Assembly: GCA_013396995.1 (NCBI GenBank)
Contig: VWZP01005245.1
Location: 66,711-130,710, forward strand
Source: Dicaeum eximium
Lineage: Eukaryota > Chordata > Aves > Passeriformes > Dicaeidae
Direction: 5' to 3'
Length of the DNA: 64,000 nt
Shown: one piece after another, positions 10,821 through 23,058 of the stretch
How positions within the stretch are numbered: position 1 is the first letter of the stretch
How the letters are laid out: each line of letters starts with the position of its first letter
Translations under genes and position numbers: made by a program
Notes under the pieces: model-generated
Database searches by the model: none
What the model was told of the DNA's origin: nothing
Seen by the model: the letters and a program-made list of their open reading frames with translations, nothing else

Positions 10821-13160
10821 CCTTCCTTTCCCTGTTTATTAACTTCTTATTTTGGTCCTTATTTCTGTATCCTGACAAGAACTAACTACCCTACAGCTGC
10901 CAGCTGGGATTTCATGGGAAATTCCTCACCAGCTGCTCATTCCTCCTTTTATTTGTCCCTGCTTGCTTGGCAGCTGGAAGAATTGTGGAAGCAACACCCC
11001 ACCTTCACATTTGGGTAATAAACTCTTCTCCAGGCTCGGAATGCTTCTCACTTCCCTTTGTAGTCACTGAGGGGGAAATGGGAGAAGATGTTCAATGATC
11101 CTATGAGACACATCCAACTCTCTGGAACACGTTATTATTTCCAGGGATTTGACCTCTGCTGGCTGCAAAGGCAGAGCAGGGTGACAATTTCAGTAAACAC
11201 CCCCACTGGAGGTGTTACAAATAGGCAGGCACCTCTCAGTTTGTCCAGGTCACTGCTCCAGCTCCTAAATCTCTTCCAAATTATTGTTTTTAGTGTTTTT
11301 GCTCCCCAGCCATTAATCTGTCTTGTCTGCAGAGCAGAGAAGGAATGGCCTTATTTTATGTTTTGTTGTGAAACAAACAAAATATAAATAAAGCCCTGGA
11401 ATAGCAGCTGGAGTTAATCCAGAATGAAAGACTCAGCTTAAAATGGAATATTTAAAAGGCAGCATTTAACCCCTTTTTCATTAATAATATGTTTCTAAAG
11501 AAATAAAAGCTTTAAAACCTTTTAAAAGACAATTGTTTTGCTCTCAAAATGTCAAATATTTGACTTTTAATAAGTATTTCATACTTCCTTCACATTTTTT
11601 AGACAATTAGGAAAACTGTCTTAGTGCCACCCCTATTCCAAATACATTTTCCAGTCATTTTACTCTCTGCCAAAGAAAATCTCACCCATTTCTAACTGAA
11701 TAAGATAGAAGAGAATGTCTGGAGCCCATCAGCCTGACAGAGACAATAATCAGGAACAAGGAAGAGCCTGAAAATCTTTCTTTGAATCTTTAGTAAATCT
11801 GAAAAATCCTCTCTCTATTTTGTGCCAACAAATTAGCAGTAGATTGAGGTTCAGTCTGTGTTGCTTTCCTTCTCCACTGGCCAAATATCCTCATTTATTT
11901 TCTGGGAATAAGGAACTGGCCAGCTGCTACAAGAGTTCATCCTTCACAAATGACAGAAAACAGCTGAATTTCAATTGTTCATAAGAGAATCAAAGCCATC
12001 TGACAGAAATATCAGGGCAGGTGCATATTCTGATTTTTGGGAGAGCAAAAGATGGATGTACTCTAAATAAACCTGATAGGGTGGCGAAGAGGAGTTGGAT
12101 GATTAACAAGACTGGTACTGGCAAATAAAAATACCCAGAAGTTGCAGAGTGCAGAGGCAAAAGTAAGCAGTGTTTTCAAAAAATGAGGTTTTAATGCAAC
12201 TTTTCTAGGAATATTTTCACAAAGAAAATAGTGGAAGCATTCTAAATACATCTACAGTGGCTGCTCTCTATTTAATCACCTATTTAATGATCCAAAATCT
12301 GTGTAGTGAAATCCTCACTGCCTGTTTTAGAGGCTGGATAAAGGCAAAAAAAAAAAGTTGGCTATAAAAGCTGTGTCATGTAGATGTACACCAGCAATTC
12401 CAGGGACTACGATCAATGCACTAAAAATAATTATGGGCCAAGAGACACAAAATGCTGGGAACTGCAGCAGAGCCTGTTAGGCCTTTTTCTCCAGAACAAA
12501 TATTCTGGAGACCTTTCTGGCTAAAAGGATGAAAAAACTGGAAAACAGAACAAAGACTTGGAAGCTGTAAAGGAAGAAAATGCACCCTGCATTTCAGAAT
12601 ACCCATGAATAATTGATATATAAAATAACGTGAGAATAGGTGTGTTTGGAAATACAGTAATGATGCAAATGTCATGGATTTATGTTTTTTTTCCCCATCA
12701 TTTTTGCTTCCCACATCCAATTCTCACAGTTGAATTGGGGTTCCCATGACCCCTCTATCAGCAGTGGATGTCAGGCATCGCTTTTGGAGGTTTTCCTACC
12801 CCCAGCTCTTTCAGCAGCTCTGGTTCTCTGCATCCTCCTTAACCTGTTTCAACCAAGAAAAGGTGACTCAGGAAAGACCAGAATTTTGCCCAAGTGGATC
12901 AGGGAACAGGCAGAATTCCAGAGGGAAGAGCAGGATTACATAGGGGCACACTGTGGTCAGCAGGGCTGCTTGAGAACTCCAAATATTTAGTTCCCAACTA
13001 GAGAAACCGGTTCAGGTTACCCTGCCCTTTGATTTAAACACAAGAAAACAGAGCACAGCTGGAGGTTTATAGGTCTTAAACACCAGAATCAGAGAGCTTG
13101 AACAGGGCACACCTGCAGCATTGACACAGGGGGAAAAAGAAGGAAAAAAAAAAAGCTCCA
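10821..13160. other. Unique DNA, nothing recognised
   Basis: No repeat family or gene is recognised. Low-complexity A runs occur near 12343. Confidence 0.55.
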
Positions 13161-13164
13161 ATAT

Positions 13165-13445
13165 CCTGTTAGAACTACTCCTTCTGCACAAGGATCAGCG
13201 TCCTTTCGAATTAATGGAGAATGACAAAGTATTATTGTTCTGAGAAATCATGCTAATGTCCCATTCCCAATGTCTAGAGCCCTGGGAAAACAAGGTTCAG
13301 GACTAATAAATATCCGTCACTAACAAAATAATGTTAGAAGTTCATTTAACCATTTAATAATTCCAGGAATGTGCCTCTTAAAAGTCTTAAAGTTGTCGGA
13401 AAAGTCACCCAAACACATGCTTATCCATTGGTTACACAGCCCACA
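13165..13445. promoter_or_regulatory. Candidate conserved noncoding element with SOX and POU words
   Basis: This repeat-free stretch keeps CpGs ('cagcgtcc', 'ttcgaatt', 'tccgtc', 'tgtcgg') in an otherwise CpG-poor region. It is dense in factor-like words: AATTAATGG, ATTATTGTTCT (SOX-like) and, 12-13 bp later, ATGCTAAT (POU octamer-like). This is inference from composition only; no alignment was possible. Confidence 0.35.
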
Positions 13446-14430
13446 GGATTCCAAGAAGATCTGGAATACTTTAAAAGTTACTTAAAAAGAAAAGAAAAAA
13501 AGAAAAATAAACAACCCCTCACTACTTTTACAAGTTGATCTCAATTCCAATACTTTTAGAATTAGTTTATTGCCTTTTTTTTTTTAACTGCTACACTGCC
13601 ATGTGCCTTTTTTGCCTTTTCCCCCTTGTTCTTTCCTTCATTCAGAGAATTACCAGTGAACACAAGGATGCTTTGGTGGCTCTTTTAACATTCCTTGCCT
13701 GACTGAAATTCCCAGGAATTTTAAAAGGATCTTTGCCCTTGTTGGGCAGTCAGAATGGTCCTTATCCCTAAACTCCAAGCAGATCCAAACTACTCCGTGC
13801 ATGGTTTCGTGGTTAATGAGACGTGAGCAGGAAGGATTTGATGAATGGGAAAGGGATGAGTGGAATCTCTGCTGTTAAACCTTTGCTTAGGTGGTCTTTT
13901 GATGCAGTTTAAAAGCCCAGTCCTTGTATAAACGACTGCTTCTCTTCACCATTGCTGTTCCCACTGCCTTTGGAGACAGTTTATATTCCAGTGTGGGTTT
14001 TAAAAGGAAAGCTGGGATATTCCAGGGTGGATGGATGGTCTAAGTGCAAGCAGCAACTATTCCTTTAATGCTAGTTCTGTTGGGAAAATATGAACTCTTG
14101 GCTCTTGCTTAGACTAAACACTGGTCAAAATTATCTCCTGAGTGGTTGAGTGCTTCCAGTTTTCCATTTCACATCCTCATCTTTACAGCTTGCAGTGGCA
14201 AAACAAGTTGGACCTAAAGAAGTTTCCCAAGACTCTGGCTGGGTTCTTCTAACAATAAAGGAACCACTGTGGAGATTTTAGGGTGCTGGGTGCCCCAGCC
14301 TTCTGCTTAATCCAGAGGTTTCCCCTTCAGCAGCCTGATCCTTTCCCACCAAAGTAAAATCCAGGTGTAACACTGGAGTCACCCTTCAGCCAATCCAAAT
14401 TATACCCCAAAATAGCCAACCTGAGGTGAG
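13446..14430. other. Unique DNA, nothing recognised
   Basis: No gene is recognised. Poly-T and A-rich runs occur near 13490-13590. Confidence 0.55.
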
Positions 14431-14439
14431 CAGAGCTTT

Positions 14440-14615
14440 GTCCTCAAGCTGGAGAGTCCATACAGGCTGTCCAGGGATTTCAGGGAGTCTCCCTCTCTTC
14501 ACACATTCCACACCCACCTGGATGCATTCCTGCAACCCCACCTATGGGTGGCCCTGCCTTGGTGGGGGTGATCTCCAGAGGTCCCTTCCAACCCCAAGGA
14601 AACTGTGATCAGGAG
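14440..14615 (+). mobile_element. CR1 LINE 3' end
   Basis: It contains the CR1-type block 'gtgatctccagaggtccctt' followed by 'ccaacccc' and a short degraded tail ending in 'actgtgatc'. The upstream part is diverged. This is an older CR1 subfamily than the copy at 7.0 kb. Confidence 0.75.
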
Positions 14616-14777
14616 GAAAGGAGAAATTTGAATGCTGAAGATGTTCAATCCATTGAGCAAAGGGCAGTGAAGAGTCCTCAACGTGTTCCTTTGCCACCGT
14701 GTGCTCCCACAGCTCCTCTGTGGGGTCCTGCAGGGATGTTCATACCCCTCCATGGTTCTGAGGTTTCTGTAGCTGGT

Positions 14778-15106
14778 GGATGCCTTAAGTTTTAGCTTTT
14801 ATATTTTCCAGATTCTGCACAGTTCTGTATGTAACTCTGAACTTCATATAAAGTGTTGGCAAGTTCTCCTCACAGTTCAGACAAAACAATCCTTTTCCAG
14901 CCCCAGAACCAAGGACACCGTTGCAGCTTCAGGCCCAAAAAGTGCAAACAACAGCGAATTGAGGAGAGCAAACTGGGAGGGTGGGACTGCATAACCTGAA
15001 GCTGTAATTGTACAATTAACCCCAATATGTAAATGGAACAAAACTTGTAAAAGTGTGAAAACTCCTGACTCGGAGTCCATCTTGGGCCCAACTTAGGTAG
15101 AGCTAC
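14778..15106 (+). mobile_element. Diverged, 3'-truncated LTR of the GATGCC family
   Basis: It starts GGATGCC (family TGATGCC) and carries 'ttttagcttttatatttt', 'gacaaaacaat' and 'atgtaaatggaacaaaac', matching the first ~330 bp of the LTR that follows. It stops at 15106, where the next family member begins, so polyadenylation signal and 3' end are missing. It is clearly more diverged than the 15.1, 23.3, 32.2 and 58.4 kb copies. Confidence 0.8.
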
Positions 15107-15620
15107 TGACGTCTCAGGTTTTGGCTTTTATATTTTTCAGATTCTGTGCTGCTTTAGTGTGTGGGTCTGGGCTCCATATCAGGGCATGGTGAGCTCTGTG
15201 CACAGAGCAGGGAGACAAAACAATTCCTTCTCCACCTGGGCACCAAGGACAAATGATCCAAACCTCAGGCCCAAGAGCACAAACAATGTGGGCTGAAGAG
15301 AGAAAAACAAGAAGGATGGGACTGGATGGGCTAAAGCTGGAATTGGACAATGAACTGCAAGATGCAAATGGAGCAGAACTGATCAAAGTGCCAGAGCCGT
15401 GCCCGGTGTCCATTTTGTGCCCATTTTGGTTCATCTTGGGTGCAGCCCTGGCTGGGCTCTTGTGCTGCCCAAGGTGGATCCATGGAGGAAATCCTTTTAA
15501 TAAATCCCTGCTTTATTCTTTTAATAAGTGAGTGAAGTAAATAAAATTATTTCAATAAGAATAAAGTAAATCCTTTACTTTATTCTATTTTCTGTTCCAG
15601 GTCAGCCTCTTTAGGCATCA
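15107..15620 (+). mobile_element. Full-length LTR of the GATGCC family
   Basis: It begins TGACGTCTCAGG (family TGATGCCTCAGG) and ends 'tttaggcatca' at 15620, matching the 3' end of the 32.2-kb copy ('tctgttctaggg...'). AATAAA lies at 15499-15504. An AT-rich expansion of ~60 bp between the polyadenylation signal and the 3' end makes it longer than its relatives. No 4-bp target duplication matches (ctac against gttc), so flanks were probably rearranged with the LTR fragment to the left. Open frames across it are shared by every copy and are not genes. Confidence 0.85.
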
Positions 15621-15932
15621 GTTCAACCCATCCTCTCCACATTTCAGCTCTTATCAGAGCTGCACCATTTGTAGCATTTGCAGCATTTGCAACAAGCTGG
15701 ATGAAAACCATTAGAAAATATCTTGTGTCTCTGTGGTGTGATGGGAGCAGAGGGCAGAGAGCAGAACTTCGACATCTCAAGTACAAGGGAACTTAAACAC
15801 ATCCAGAGGTGCTGTTTGTTACTCTAAAGCATAGAGGGACAGAATGATGGAGTGAAGAATTGCAGGAGAAGAACTCAGGAGAGAGTATTTCTAGCTGATA
15901 GTCCAGGGGATGAACTAAAATTCACCTCACCC

Positions 15933-16022
15933 CTGTATTCTGTTGTATTTCTGTTGTAATTCTGTATATTTCTGTTGTATTTCTGTTGTATTTCTGTTGT
16001 AATTCTGTATATTTCTATTGTA
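15933..16022. repeat. ~10-bp minisatellite
   Basis: Units of TTCTGTTGTA and the variant TTCTGTATAT alternate, giving a short higher-order pattern. Confidence 0.85.
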
Positions 16023-16334
16023 AACATCCTGATAAAATGAGTATTTATGGGTATAATATTATTATCAATGTGGTCTTGCAAGTCTTTCCAGGCAAAGCAT
16101 ATTTTGTAAGCGAGCAAACAAAACTGAATGAACCATGTTTTTCCCAGCTTTCATCCTTATCAAGCTACTTCAATTGCCAACAGCTAGAAACAAGCAATAA
16201 AATGGTTATGCCTGGAATCAATATTCAACACAAAGAGTATGAAAAGAATATCTATAAATAAATATATATTTAAAAAAAAATCACTGCTTATCTAGATTTA
16301 TTGGAGCTGCTTGAGCACTTCAAGAAGGAGAAAG
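16023..16334. other. Unique DNA, nothing recognised
   Basis: An A-rich run lies near 16270. No gene is recognised. Confidence 0.5.
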
Positions 16335-16520
16335 AGGATCTGTGTTACAGCAGATCTGTCATTGACCCTCCCTTTACCACAAGCATTAAATTGCATTTAA
16401 TTACATTTTAATGCTGCAATCATCTTTACCCAGCCAAGAGGATAATGTGTTACTTCATGCACTTACATTATCAGGATAGTTATTTAAAATCAGCATGCTG
16501 CCTTTACCTACCAACCATTC
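16335..16520. promoter_or_regulatory. Candidate conserved noncoding element (homeodomain-word cluster)
   Basis: Repeat-free, with closely packed TTAAAT, TTTAATTACA and TTTTAATGC words and GATA-like 'aggata' sites. This is inferred from word density alone. Confidence 0.25.
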
Positions 16521-16879
16521 CCACACCTCTCACTTTTCTCCTGCTCCACACAAGGAAGAAGCAGAAAGTGGGAAGAGAAAACTGAATCACGTCTTGGAGG
16601 GAACGTTCTGTGTGTAGGAGGCACCTCCTGCCTGCCTGAGCTACACCTGGGCTTGTTAATATTAATTTATATTCCCTCAAATTCTACTTAATATATTCAG
16701 GAGTCCAGGATTAAAATCCTCTCATCCTAAAGCAGAACAAGGCAGAGGAGTCACATTTTGAGAGATTTACGTCTCTGCAATGACTGGGAAAACTGCATCA
16801 GGTTGTTTGTTCTAAACCATAGACATCTGAATTTGGGGGAAATTAGGCCTACAGGGAGAAAGGGTGTTGTTGAGGGTCC

Positions 16880-17128
16880 CTCTGAAACTGGCAACCTCTC
16901 TCTGAAACTGGGAAATTCCCTCTGAAACTGGGAAACTCTCTCTGAAACTGGGAAACTCCCTGTGAAAATGGGAAACTCCTTCTGAAATTTGGAAACTCCT
17001 TCTGAAACTGGGAAATTCCCTCTGAAACTGGGAAACTCCCTCTGAAACTGGGAAACTCCCTGTGAAACTGGGAAACTCCTTCTGAAATTTGGAAACTCCT
17101 TCTGAAACTGGGAAATTCCCTCTGAAAC
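16880..17128. repeat. 20-bp minisatellite with 100-bp higher-order unit
   Basis: About 12 copies of a 20-bp unit (TCTGAAACTGGGAAACTCCC and variants). The diagnostic variants 'tgtgaaa' (16961, 17061) and 'tctgaaattt' (16981, 17081) recur every 100 bp, so five-unit blocks were duplicated. Because 20 is not a multiple of 3, the minus strand reads as a 20-residue repeat in two frames, which explains the 126- and 133-codon open frames. Confidence 0.95.
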
Positions 17129-17690
17129 CCTCTGACCCCCTCCCTGGCCCAAGGGCAGCTCAGTGTAGAGGTGACAGATGTTTCTGATACATTAAATAAA
17201 TAAGTTGGGGCACATAATTTGTATCTCATGTGTCTTTATTTCATCAGAAATGTGAATTATTGCTGTTTTTCCCATCTTAGTATCCTGCTTTGGGAGAAAT
17301 CTGAAGTCTGTTCAGCTTTTCTGGTTTCCTGAGCATCCTGCAGCCCTGGCCTGAGTCAGTTGTGGGGTGCTCAGAAATTCTGCTTATGCTCATCCAGCAC
17401 ATGATACTCTAAAATAGATTTTAGTTTTGATATTAATGCAAAAAGCTTGCCAATTTAAACACAGAAAGGCTGTGGTTGTGTTCTGTGTGCTAGAAGGGAG
17501 AATTAGAAGCACAACACACGGCCCAGGCTGTCGACTGTTGGGCTGCACAGATTTGTGCAGTTAAATACAGGTGTAACCAGCAGCAGGAGCAGGATTTTGC
17601 CTACAGCAAGGTGCAGAAAATTTTTCTCATTCTTGGCAATGTATGTAAATTAAAAAAAAAATTCAAAAAAACCCCACCTAAAAAAAAAAA
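17129..17690. other. Unique DNA, nothing recognised
   Basis: No gene is recognised. A-rich runs begin near 17650. Confidence 0.55.
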
Positions 17691-17691
17691 G

Positions 17692-17812
17692 TAAAAATAC
17701 AAGTAAAAATACAAATACAAATACAAATACAAATACAAATACAAATACAAATACAAATACAAATACAAATACAAATAAAAATAAAATAAAAATAAAAGTA
17801 AAAATAAAAATT
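17692..17812. repeat. (AAATAC)n hexamer array grading into A/T-rich repeats
   Basis: About 12 AAATAC units at 17708-17777 are followed by degenerate AAATA units. Confidence 0.95.
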
Positions 17813-18273
17813 CAACGTTCTCAAGATTCGGTTACACAGAAATGTGATAAACCTTGATGGTTCCTCTAGAACCTCATGCAACATTTATGGTAAAATACTT
17901 TTCACACTCGGAGCTTAATTTTGTTTATTTCCTGAAGGCAAAATACCAGAAGGAGCCAGTGAAAGGGTGACATCTGTGACTTTTAAATTCATATACAATA
18001 ATAAGCAGTTAAGAGAAAGGTGTGGTGCGATAGAAAAAAAAGAGTGGACACAATAATCAATTACTTGTGGTTATATTTATTAAACCTCACTTGATGAGGT
18101 ATAACTTAAAGATACCGGCAAAAGGTTCATCTGAGCAAACAGAGAAGTCTGCAAAGCTTCCTGGGATATTGATGTGACAACTCCTGTGAGATTATTACTC
18201 GGATCAGCTCTCTGTGAGCTGAGAGCAGGAGGAGCTTGGAAAGCAGAGTTCACCTCACAGAAATGTGGATGGC
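17813..18273. other. Unclassified DNA
   Basis: No gene is recognised. The segment near 18070 ('atatttattaaacc') could be the polyadenylation end of a minus-strand LTR, but nothing else supports that. Confidence 0.4.
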
Positions 18274-18822
18274 TGTTGGAGCCCTGGATAATGGGAATTT
18301 CAGACTTTCTGTGCTGCCAGGCACTGACCCCCAGGAGAACACTGCATTGGACCTGAGGCCGAGGAGAAAATTCCCAAAATGGAATGACAGCACTGGGATT
18401 GTGGGTGTGGAGTGTGAATAGAAGTGTGTGATAGCACAGGGTGGAAAACTCAGAGTTTAAGGGTTTAGAATACAGTAATGGATATAAAGCAAGATGGAGG
18501 TTTTAGGGCTGAGGCTGCTCCTTCTTCTTCACCTTCTTCTCCATGGGTTTGGGTGCTGTTGTGTGATTGGACAGAAAAGTCCCCATTGCAGGGCAGGGGT
18601 GGTTGTTATTGGGTTAAAAGTCAAAATAATTGAGGTGTCATTTCTTAATTGGACAGTTTATCCTTAAAAGGCCTTGGAGAGAAGGATAGCCAGCCATTTT
18701 GTAGCTTGTTAGTAGAATGCTGTTGAATTCACACTTTGTAAGATTGTAACAGAGATAAGAAATAAACATTTGAGCCTGAACACCAAACAGCATCTCCTGC
18801 GCATTTCATCTCGATCTTGACA
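18274..18822 (+). mobile_element. Probable solo LTR starting TGTTGGAGCC
   Basis: It runs from TGTTGGAGCCCTGGATAATG to 'ctcgatcttgaca', with AATAAA at 18761-18766 and a CA terminus at 18822. The first 16 bases recur at ~22698, suggesting a shared family start. No matching target duplication flanks these ends, so the boundaries are tentative and the class is unknown. Confidence 0.65.
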
Positions 18823-19603
18823 AGGAAGAAAAGAAGATAAAATGTGATAGATGGCAAAAGTACATTTGGTGATTTGCATCTTCATGGAAAGTCTGCAAGA
18901 GGAACTCAGTGTGACAAGCTCAGCTGTAAATGTCATCACTGGAGATTCCTGAAGTCCATTATGATCAGTTCCAGCTTTTTGCAAGTTTTCCAAAGCCAGA
19001 CAGCAAAAATATCTGAGACCTAGAAGAGCTGCCCTAAAATGTGCAAGTGGAATCAGGTCCCATTCCTTCAAATTTTAACTTAAATCCACTTTAATAATTA
19101 AGCACAGAAGTTAAATCTCCTTTTGAAGCTGTTCCCTCTGCCCTTATTTCACGATGATGGCTGTCCTTGATCTGCTTGGGTTATTGATGTTCTGGGTGAG
19201 TAACCAAACATGGGTAGCTCCGTGTGCAGGCATTGGTCTGGCACTAATTCTATTAAACATTAATTCTATTTGGCCAGGAAAAACTCAAATTGGGAAATTC
19301 TAGGATTGGTGAACCAAAACTGCTACAACCACATTCAATGTTCACCTGTGCAGAAGCTCTGTGAGACGTGGGAGGAATGAACAAACAAATTCCTGACTGC
19401 TAATCAATAAAGTGTAACATCTGAAATCATGATGTGGCAACTTTTAAAGAGTATCTTCAAATCCCTTTTTTTTCCACTGAGATTCTCTTTCAGCTTTTGT
19501 TTGTCCAGCCTTCAGCATAGAGACTGCTGTGGGCTTGGCTATGTGGGACTGGAGTGATTTTGCTCTAGCTGGGGAGGTCTGAGTGTTTTTCTCTGTTTAT
19601 AAA
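18823..19603. other. Unique DNA, nothing recognised
   Basis: No gene is recognised. Confidence 0.5.
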
Positions 19604-19609
19604 TGAAAT

Positions 19610-20075
19610 TGTGGGACATGGATTTGTAAAAAGTTCTCAAAGCTTAATAGAAAGTTTATATGGTATACATCTGTATACAAACTTTAATATAAAAAATACT
19701 AACTTAGAAATACCATAGAATAGGACAAATATTCTTGAGAAAGAAATGGAGCTAGAAGAAAGTTTCAAAGGATGGCCTTACAAATAAGACTAGATACTTA
19801 AAAAAAATAGAACTATAAGAGATGCATTGTAGTAAGACCCATGAGGGGTAATTTGAGATAATTAGCTTTACAGCATGGTGTGGCAAAAAGCTGATAAGAC
19901 AAGAAAGGCTTATAGTATTTTTTAATTCAGGAATAGTTGGCCTCTTATTGTGATGGTGTGAATTATAACATCTCTATTGTCTCCCCCTTCATATAAGACT
20001 GAAAATGGAATAAAAGGTTTTTAAAACTCCTCTCAGTTGCCCCACCTCTGGGTCAGAAAAGAGCTAAATCCGACA
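19610..20075 (+). mobile_element. Solo LTR with perfect 6-bp target duplication
   Basis: The 466-bp element starts TGTGGGACATGG and ends 'gctaaatccgaca'. It is bracketed by TGAAAT at 19604-19609 and 20076-20081. A TATA-like 'catataag' lies near 19990 and AATAAA near 20010. A 6-bp duplication points to a class II (ERVK-like) integrase. The start and end pattern and the signal order are those of an avian LTR. No internal region is present. Confidence 0.85.
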
Positions 20076-20081
20076 TGAAAT

Positions 20082-22690
20082 AAATGATTTCTCTGCTGCT
20101 TTGATCTGGTTATGGTACCTGTGGAAGCTGGGAAGCAATTTTGAAATAAATCTCCCTTCTGTCCTTGATCACCATGGTTGTGATGAAGCACATCTCCAGT
20201 CCTCCCCAAACCACCTGGCAAGGGATGCTGGTGGTGGTGGCAGCTGCAAGGGCCTCTGTGCCAGGACAAATTCCACTTTCAGGACTGTTTATCCTTCCCT
20301 GAAAGTTGTTTCCCATGTTCTACAGAATAGATTGGGTGTACGGCATGGAAATGGAACATGGAATTTCTGTCAGCCTTCTCATTACCTCTAGCAACATCTA
20401 AAACTGCACTCTGATGTAATTTCAATTATTAATAGAGAAATATTAGCCATTATTCTTTAGTTTAAACACTATTAAAAAATCACCAAATTCATACAGCAAT
20501 GCAACAGTGTATATATAAAATACAATTAAAATTACATACATGCACACACAATGACTGTGATTTTTTTTTGTAATCAAAAGCTGTTATCTCTTAGTTAACC
20601 CAGTCCTAAAATACATTTTGTGGAAAAGGAACAGCTCCAGCCAGCAACAGGATCAAACTTTATCTTAGCATGCCTGAGCTGCCAAGGAACCAACACACAC
20701 TTTGCTCCACAGAGTTTGCACAAGTCATAAGTGCTGTTATAGAAAATCAACACAATAAACACTCCTTTGTTGAACTATTGGAAAATGATGGAGTTACAGT
20801 CTGTGGAGCTCTCCTTGCCAACATTACAAAGAAACCAGCAGTGCTTTAACACCCAGAGAGCAGCTGGAGCAGGAGGAATCCCCAGCAACCACCTGGGAGA
20901 AGTGGAGATGGCTGTGGCAGAATATTGGGAGGAAATCACGAAGTGATGAAGGGTTAAAATGCCTCTTTGAAACCGAAATTATAACGTGCAATGTGAGCTC
21001 TGGAGTATGGCAAAACCAGCCCAGAAAAATGTTCAGTTTCTAAAGAATTCCATCAGAAAATGGCAGGCACAATGCAATGGTCCGAGCCAGCAGAGACAGA
21101 TGTTTATTTGTTTATTTTTTATGTGTACGTAAGGGGTAAATAGGGCCATGAAAGAGGGCAGCTACTATGAAACAGGAGGCAAGGCATAGTTCAGAAGAAC
21201 AGGCAAGTCCCCACCTCTCCAGCTGCTTGAAATTGTTTTAGAAGGTCTGTATTTTCACCAGATGCAAAATCCCTTTTTCTTCTGTCCACCCAGCTTTCTC
21301 AAAGGGTCTCCAGGGTAACTCTTAGTGTCCACTTGGGTTTCTCAAGCAGTTTGCTGAGGATTCCCATCCCTGTATCCACATGTGTAACTCTTGGGTGTGG
21401 GGGTTATTTGAACACCTCCTTTCACTCTGCTTTCACACTTAATTTAGGAGGATAATCCCCTTTGTCCCTCTGTCCCCAGCTGGCAGCTCAGTTTCTGTGA
21501 ACCACCTCCTGGAGATGTTCACCTCTCAGCCTTGATTGCAGAAAGCACCAACAAAGTTCTGTTTTACCTCCTCCGGTGCCGTTCCCCACCCAAAAAGGAT
21601 AAAATAACCATGAATTTAAATAATTCCTATCTACAACTTGCAGCGTGACTATTCACTATGGCATGTGAATTTATTGTCATGATAGTGGCAAACTCTGCAA
21701 AACATGCAATAGATATTTGTTATTCATATCTTTAAAATATTGGCTGGCACATACACAGTTTGGTAGCCATGGCAACACTGATAAATTTGAAAATAATGGC
21801 TCTTATTTGCTTTGTACAAAAAGGTCAAGGACTGAACACTTGGAGCACAAACAGGAAGAGCCAATTTTGAGGATTAACTGCTGGAATTGGTGGTGTTAGC
21901 ATTCCCCATCCTGGTAACATTCATCCCTGGACACAAGGGACCCATTAGGGATTCAAAAGGGAAAATATCTCTCTTGAGTAGCAACAGGCAGCCATGAAAT
22001 TTCAAGTTTCTACGAAATGTTCGATTTCCTCTTATTTTTCCCTTGACCTTTGAGTGATTTCATTTTTCTTAAAATCACCCTAATGACCTTAAAACTTTCC
22101 CAGAACTGGGATAATAGGCTGTGGTACGACTCCACACATGGACAAATATTGACAGAGAACATTCACAGAGGAACTTGCTGCAAGCCCTTCTAGGCCTCCA
22201 CCCTAATTGTTATTGCCAATACCTGTGGCAGGCTTTTTATCAGAGAATTAAATACCCTGGCATTGCCTCATGCTGAGCAAACAGGGGTTGGAAACCCAGG
22301 AAAACAGATCAGGATGGCCTCAGATTGGACATAACCTGGCTGTGCTGAAGTCTGTCATTTTATGTGATTTAAAGCCAATATCTAAACAGGCTTTAATTAA
22401 AAAAACTGATTTTAAATCAAAAGTGCTATGGAGGAGTGGCCTCAGGGCCTGGAGCAGCTTAAATAAGGAATACTGCAGATATCCAGGGGTTTTCCTACTT
22501 ATATCAGGGACAATTTGCCATCAGCAGGATTTGTCTGTGCATGAGAGTGCTCAGGATGCTGAGTGGGACAAGAAGAGCTCTGAGTTTTGGGAGAGCTTCA
22601 GCAGATGCAGCAGAACAAAGGGACAAAGCCCTGACACAGATGGGCTTTGCCAGGACCTGGCATAATTACAAACCAAGAGAAACAAGGCAG
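20082..22690. other. Unique DNA, nothing recognised
   Basis: No gene or repeat family is recognised. Poly-T occurs near 20563 and dinucleotide-like CACA words near 20542. A short open frame at 22270-22665 has no homology I recognise. Confidence 0.5.
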
Positions 22691-22697
22691 TGATGTT

Positions 22698-22760
22698 GGA
22701 GCCCTGGATGCTGAGAACCCTGTGAACACTGTATTGACAGCTTTGTCAAACTTCTGTTAG
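22698..22760 (+). mobile_element. Possible fragment of the TGTTGGAGCC LTR
   Basis: The 16 bases TGTTGGAGCCCTGGAT match the start of the LTR at 18274, after which similarity falls off. Too short to be sure. Confidence 0.3.
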
Positions 22761-23058
22761 ATACACCGAGGTAAACAAAGAAAGTAAAAGTGTATTATTT
22801 GATTGAACTTTTGAACTTTATATTTTAAAGATCATCTAACAAAAAATCTACCATACTACTGATTCTTACACTTATAAAGAAACTTGAAGTTTACAATCCC
22901 CTGTGGGTGAAACACAAGGCACTGCCTCTTGGCAAACAAAGGTAGGATGGGAATGCAAGCAGGGCTCACCTGGACTCAGTCCTGGAAGAAAAGGTTTTGG
23001 TGAAGCAGAAGGTAAGGGAGAAATTCAGACTGGGCACCAGGAATTTCCCTATCGCTTT

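Noticed and set aside
15114..15531. Recurrent ~60-120 codon frames in LTR copies (also at 23368, 32171, 58294)
   Set aside because: All belong to one LTR family and recur only with it; LTRs are not coding and no gag, pol or env motif is present.
16751..17229. 126-133 codon Phe/Ser/Gln repeat protein
   Set aside because: Explained by the 20-bp minisatellite.
17708..17777. Origin or centromere-like AT repeat
   Set aside because: Simple hexamer microsatellite of ~70 bp, nothing more.
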